Assembly: GCA_034509755.1 (NCBI GenBank)
Contig: CM067549.1
Coordinates: forward strand, 30,648,001 to 30,712,000
Origin: Anisodus tanguticus
Lineage: Eukaryota > Streptophyta > Magnoliopsida > Solanales > Solanaceae
Direction of reading: 5' to 3'
DNA length: 64,000 bases
Shown: piece after piece, positions 60,477 to 64,000 of the stretch
How positions within the stretch are numbered: position 1 is the stretch's first letter
How the letters are laid out: every line of letters begins with the position of its first letter
The notes under the pieces: model-generated
The model's database searches: none
What the model saw: the letters and a program-made list of their open reading frames with translations, nothing else
Told to the model about the DNA's origin: nothing
Position numbers and translations under genes: made by a program

Positions 60477-62409
60477 TGATGGAAAAATCCCCGTGAACTC
60501 AAGGTGTCCACTTGAACTTCGAAGTGTTAAGCTTGGCGTCCCAAAGAAGGTAGATCATCCAAAGATAATATGCCTCAAATGGAATGGGAAATGTAGTGGA
60601 ATTGGACTTGTTACATGAAGTTGCAATTACATGTTTTATTCGTCTTTGTATGTTGGTCTTAGTCGAGACCATGTTTTCTTTTATCTTGTTGTTTTCTTTT
60701 ATTTTTTAGCTTAAGTTTTAGCTCTTAGATTAGGACATGATGTAACATATATTTAACCCTTAGCTCCCATTAGGACACAATTAATAAACTATGTAAAGAA
60801 GGAGACAAAGCCAAGAGGAGACCAAAACCGTGTAAAGGTTGTCCAAACCAAGATGGCAAGGACAAATGATGACTTGGTCGACACCATGGGAAGGAAAATG
60901 ATGTTCTAGAGAATGAGGATTCCAAGGTAACAAATTCATGAATTAAAAGACAACAAATTCGTCCAAAGAGAAGGCCAAGAGGGGGGAAGAAATGGTTTGA
61001 CAACCAAGTACAAAGAATAGAAGCTTCCAAACCCATTCCAAGAAGATGAGATCCTTGAGATGTCCAATTCATTCCCTTTTCGGCCTGGACTCCACAAAGA
61101 GGTGTGAAAGAGTTTGAGCTCAACATTGTCTCCAAGAAAATACAAACCTTTTCCCACTGACCACACCCTCTTAGCCAACAAGAAAACCCAAACCCTTTTC
61201 CCACTTGGCCGAAAGTCTTCAAGTAGTTTTTGTCTTCTAGAATAGTATTTTGTTTACTATAAATAAGGAACCTTAGGACTTGTATATGAGTAGAGTTGAT
61301 TGACAGAAAAACTTTAGTGTTTACTCATTTGCTAATTGTATTCACTTGTGTGTGTCTACTCTTAGTCTGTTCTTGTGTGAGTCAAACCCTTGGTGTAAGT
61401 TTAGCTAAGATTGTGTGACTTAGTTGAACCTTAACTAAGGTTTCCCTTTGGTGTAATTTTGGTTAAGACATTGTGACTTAACTAAACCCAAGCTTGAGGA
61501 ACCCCCTTGGTGGTAACCGAACATTGAAACTTGTGTGATCCAACCTAGCCTAAGCATTGGGTCTATCTTAAGGTTTCCGGCAAACCTTACTTGGTTAGTA
61601 TTCGGGCTTGTACTTAGTTACCCCGGTCTAGTCCTTGTTCAATTGGTCACCCTTATTAAGGTGTCGACTTGGGCATTAAAACTCCCTTGTAATTATCCTT
61701 ACCATATGGACCGCATTCCACTACAACCACAATAACCAAACACTTAACCCAAGACGTACCAACCAACACTTGGTTTGTGTCCTCGGGTTTGTACCTTGCA
61801 TCCCGTGTCCATCCCTCATCCAAACTATCTCATTACATTCACCCCACACTCCAGAATACATTACAACCATCCTCCACAAAGCCCAAGTCCCTCAACCATC
61901 TACAAAGTCCCGTCCAATCCCAAGAACACACAAACAGTCCACTACAATCACCAACCCAGACCTCACTGCCTCAGTTTAGTCCCGCAGCAGTTCCACCTCC
62001 AAAACACCAATTCCCGAGCATTTCCAGACCCTCAACATACTTGGAACACCTCCACAAAAGTCCTCAGTCCGTTTCGAACTATATCTACCCGAAACAGTTT
62101 CTCAATCCCACCCTGCCCGGCGATAACGCCCGTACTGAGAACCTTAGTGTTTCAGTAAACTTCCGACACGTTCCACAACTGAAATAACCAAGCCCAACCA
62201 TCAAAGAAACCCCCAACATTCCTACAACAGAACCATAAAACATCTTGACCCAAAGCCTTGTGGATCCACCCGAAATAGCCCTCAAACACCCCACTGTTCC
62301 ACCAAACCGAGAATCCGAGAACCCCATTTTGACATCCATTTTCGGGTCAACCCGAATATCCTCCACACCTGAACCAATTACCCAATATCACCCCTCCTTA
62401 TATTCATCA
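60477..62409 (+). mobile_element. Unit 10 LTR (1933 bp)
   Basis: The most diverged complete LTR. Near 60672-60705 it keeps a longer TTTTCTTTTA...GTTTTCTTTTA stretch that unit 1 also has and units 2-9 lack. The end is TATTCATCA with one extra T. Confidence 0.93.
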
Positions 62410-64000
62410 GATTGGTAACAGATCAAGGACATCCCGTCCAACGCTTTGACGTTATGGAGCAAATAAGTGATGAACTCAAAAGGTTCCTATCCAAAATTGT
62501 CAAGGAGCAAGTGCAAATCTTTAAAGGGGGCTTGCGGGACATACCTTGAAGATTCAAGCCAATTCTGAAGTTGTATATACTTACCCAAGGCGTGAAGGCT
62601 TGGTACTCCAACGTGAGTTGGAAGTTCCACACAAAAATCCGAAGGAATCACAAAGAGATCAGCTTTTCTACACACGGTGCAAAGTAAAAGATAAAGTGTG
62701 CAATGTGATTATTGATGGAAGAAGTAGTGTTAACTTGTCTTCCGAGGAGATGATATACAAGTTAAAGTTTCCCACTCGCAATCATCCGAAGCCATATGAT
62801 CTCCAATGGATGAAACAAGATGAAAAGCTAAGAATCATAACACAAACTCTAGTTAGCTTCCGGATTGGAAAGTATGAAGATGAAATATGGTGTGATCTCC
62901 TTCCCATGGATGCATGTCATATTTTGTTGGGGCAACCATGACAACTTGACACGCAGGCACAACATAATGAAGGAAGGAATACTTATTCTTTTCGGAAACA
63001 TGATAAGAAAATCCGACTAGTGCCGATGTCACCTAGTGAGATGATGGACTTGAGAATCCGACGTGCAAATATTCGTGAAGCCGAGGCTCTTTCACTAAGT
63101 GCACGAAGGATAGAGGATGAATCAAATAAGAGGAGTCCTACGGACTCATTGATATGCCAGGAAAGGGAGAACAATGCAGAAGTTGTAGAAATTGCCGATG
63201 CGGAGGAACTCCCAAATGATGTTGCATCCGGAACACTACCAACGAAAGATAGTGAGATTGCCCTTGATTTATTTTCAAGGAGTTCATTGTCTACTCACCG
63301 ATACTATGGATTCCAAGAACAATAATGGGTGGGCAAAAGCCCAACGAGCCTTACTTCGTGCATCATTCCTATGCTGAGATCGAAAGGTCTTTTTGAGTTT
63401 GCAACCGGACCACCAATGGAAAGCATTGGACATACTCTTGGTTTATTTCCGAGAGGTTCTTTTCCCAATCAACAATTTTGCAAAGACATTCTGGAAATGG
63501 CTAAGGAAGTACAACAACACATGCAAGGAACATTAGGAAAGGGCCTTGTCCAAAAGGACTTTAGGCCGTATACGGGACACGACTTGTTGGTGCCAAAAGA
63601 GCATGAGAAGTGGTACACTTGTGTTACCGTCCAAGCCATCGGCAACATTGTGAAAGACAAGCTCTCTTTTCCGAGGCTAAAATTTTATTTTGAAGCCAAG
63701 TGGTTCTACAAGAAGGACTCAAGAGAGGATATCATTTATGGGGAACCTACCAAGAAGATGCACGGATGATGATCTTCGAGGTCGAGTTTGGTTTGAGAAA
63801 ATGGCTTATAATTCCATTTGGATGGTGTGACGCCCCAAACCTTTGCATATACAAGGTATCACGTCCATCCTTGGGACACTTAACATCATCCGAAGGCTTG
63901 TGTGCTAACCCAACCACGACGGAGCCTATTCAAAGACGGTCCAAGGCTACAGAATTCATGGCGGTACATAGTTGCTTTGATTCAACTCCTTCTTCTCATC
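62410..64000 (+). pseudogene. Unit 10 pol relic, cut by window end
   Basis: The primer site reads TGGTAACAGATC. The protease frame 62546-62941 ends at a private stop (CCATGG to CCATGA), resuming at 63020-63325. The RT N-part is the best of all units: 63329-63769 (146 codons) runs from the linker GPPMESIGHTLGLFPRGSFPN through EVQQHMQGTLGKGLVQKDFR to FPRLKFYFEAKWF. The stop that units 1-9 have after AKEV is a Gln codon here. Confidence 0.88.

Larger units (their letters stand above)
27475..64000 (+). repeat. Head-to-tail satellite array of LTR+internal units (~3.8 kb)
   Basis: Ten units start at 27475, 29949, 33766, 37580, 41395, 45213, 49030, 52842, 56660 and 60477. Lengths are 2474, 3817, 3814, 3815, 3818, 3817, 3812, 3818, 3817 and at least 3524 bp. 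Each holds one LTR with TGATG...CATCA ends, a primer-binding site, a pol relic and a polypurine tract, and then runs straight into the next LTR. There is therefore one LTR between neighbouring interiors, and no target duplication between units. The array continues past the window. Independent insertions would give two LTRs per copy and unrelated flanks, so this is amplification of a composite unit. Confidence 0.97.

Noticed and set aside
27475..64000. Tandemly duplicated host gene cluster or rDNA
   Set aside because: No rRNA sequence, no host protein domain and no intron-exon pattern. LTR ends, primer site, polypurine tract and pol relics explain the whole unit.
27475..64000. Assembly duplication artefact
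   Set aside because: Units differ from one another by private substitutions and indels and fall into ordered subgroups, which a simple assembly copy would not give. Long reads would still be worth checking for the nearly identical units 2-5.

Overview
This window looks like repeat-rich plant nuclear DNA. The retrotransposon families and their style (a Tekay/Del-type chromovirus, a copia element with TGTTGG/CCAACA ends, kilobase-scale satellites built from LTR elements) suggest Solanaceae, most likely Solanum, in a pericentromeric or centromeric position. That placement is inference. I find no intact host protein-coding gene, no rRNA gene, no functional tRNA and no CRISPR array. Nearly every open frame is either a relic of a mobile element or an accidental frame copied along with a repeat.

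Left part (1-20.8 kb): AT-rich intergenic DNA holding nested and dispersed elements. A diverged repeat family appears three times (about 2366-2632 inverted, 8341-8574 and 11105-11386). A defective Ty1/copia element (3453-8340, 5-bp target duplication TAAAC) interrupts one copy. A solo LTR of a related copia family lies at 13390-14401 (target duplication ACATT). A short plastid ycf2 fragment with organelle-like flanking DNA lies at about 15.69-16.26 kb. A diverged LTR fragment at about 16946-17971 is related to the large array further right. A broken L1-type LINE lies on the minus strand at about 18.0-20.2 kb. A tRNA-like sequence and short tandem repeats follow.

Middle (20792-27474): the 5' LTR, primer-binding site and degenerate gag-protease-RT-RNase H-integrase of a Ty3/gypsy chromovirus. 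Its integrase stops dead at 27474.

Right part (27475-64000, beyond the window edge): a head-to-tail array with a period of 3812-3818 bp. It has ten units here: the first is internally deleted (2474 bp) and the last is cut by the window. Each unit is one LTR (about 1.91 kb, TGATG...CATCA ends) plus one short internal region (about 1.90 kb) that starts with a tRNA-iMet-like primer-binding site and ends with a polypurine tract. The internal region keeps only decayed pieces of protease, RT and RNase H, with almost no gag and no integrase. The satellite monomer is therefore an LTR+internal unit of a defective Ty3/gypsy element. Units fall into left and right subgroups that switch inside unit 6. 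Reading frames are better preserved toward the right, and the left edge unit carries two deletions with short microhomology. The array looks like a retrotransposon-derived, probably centromere-type satellite, seen at its junction with its chromovirus host.
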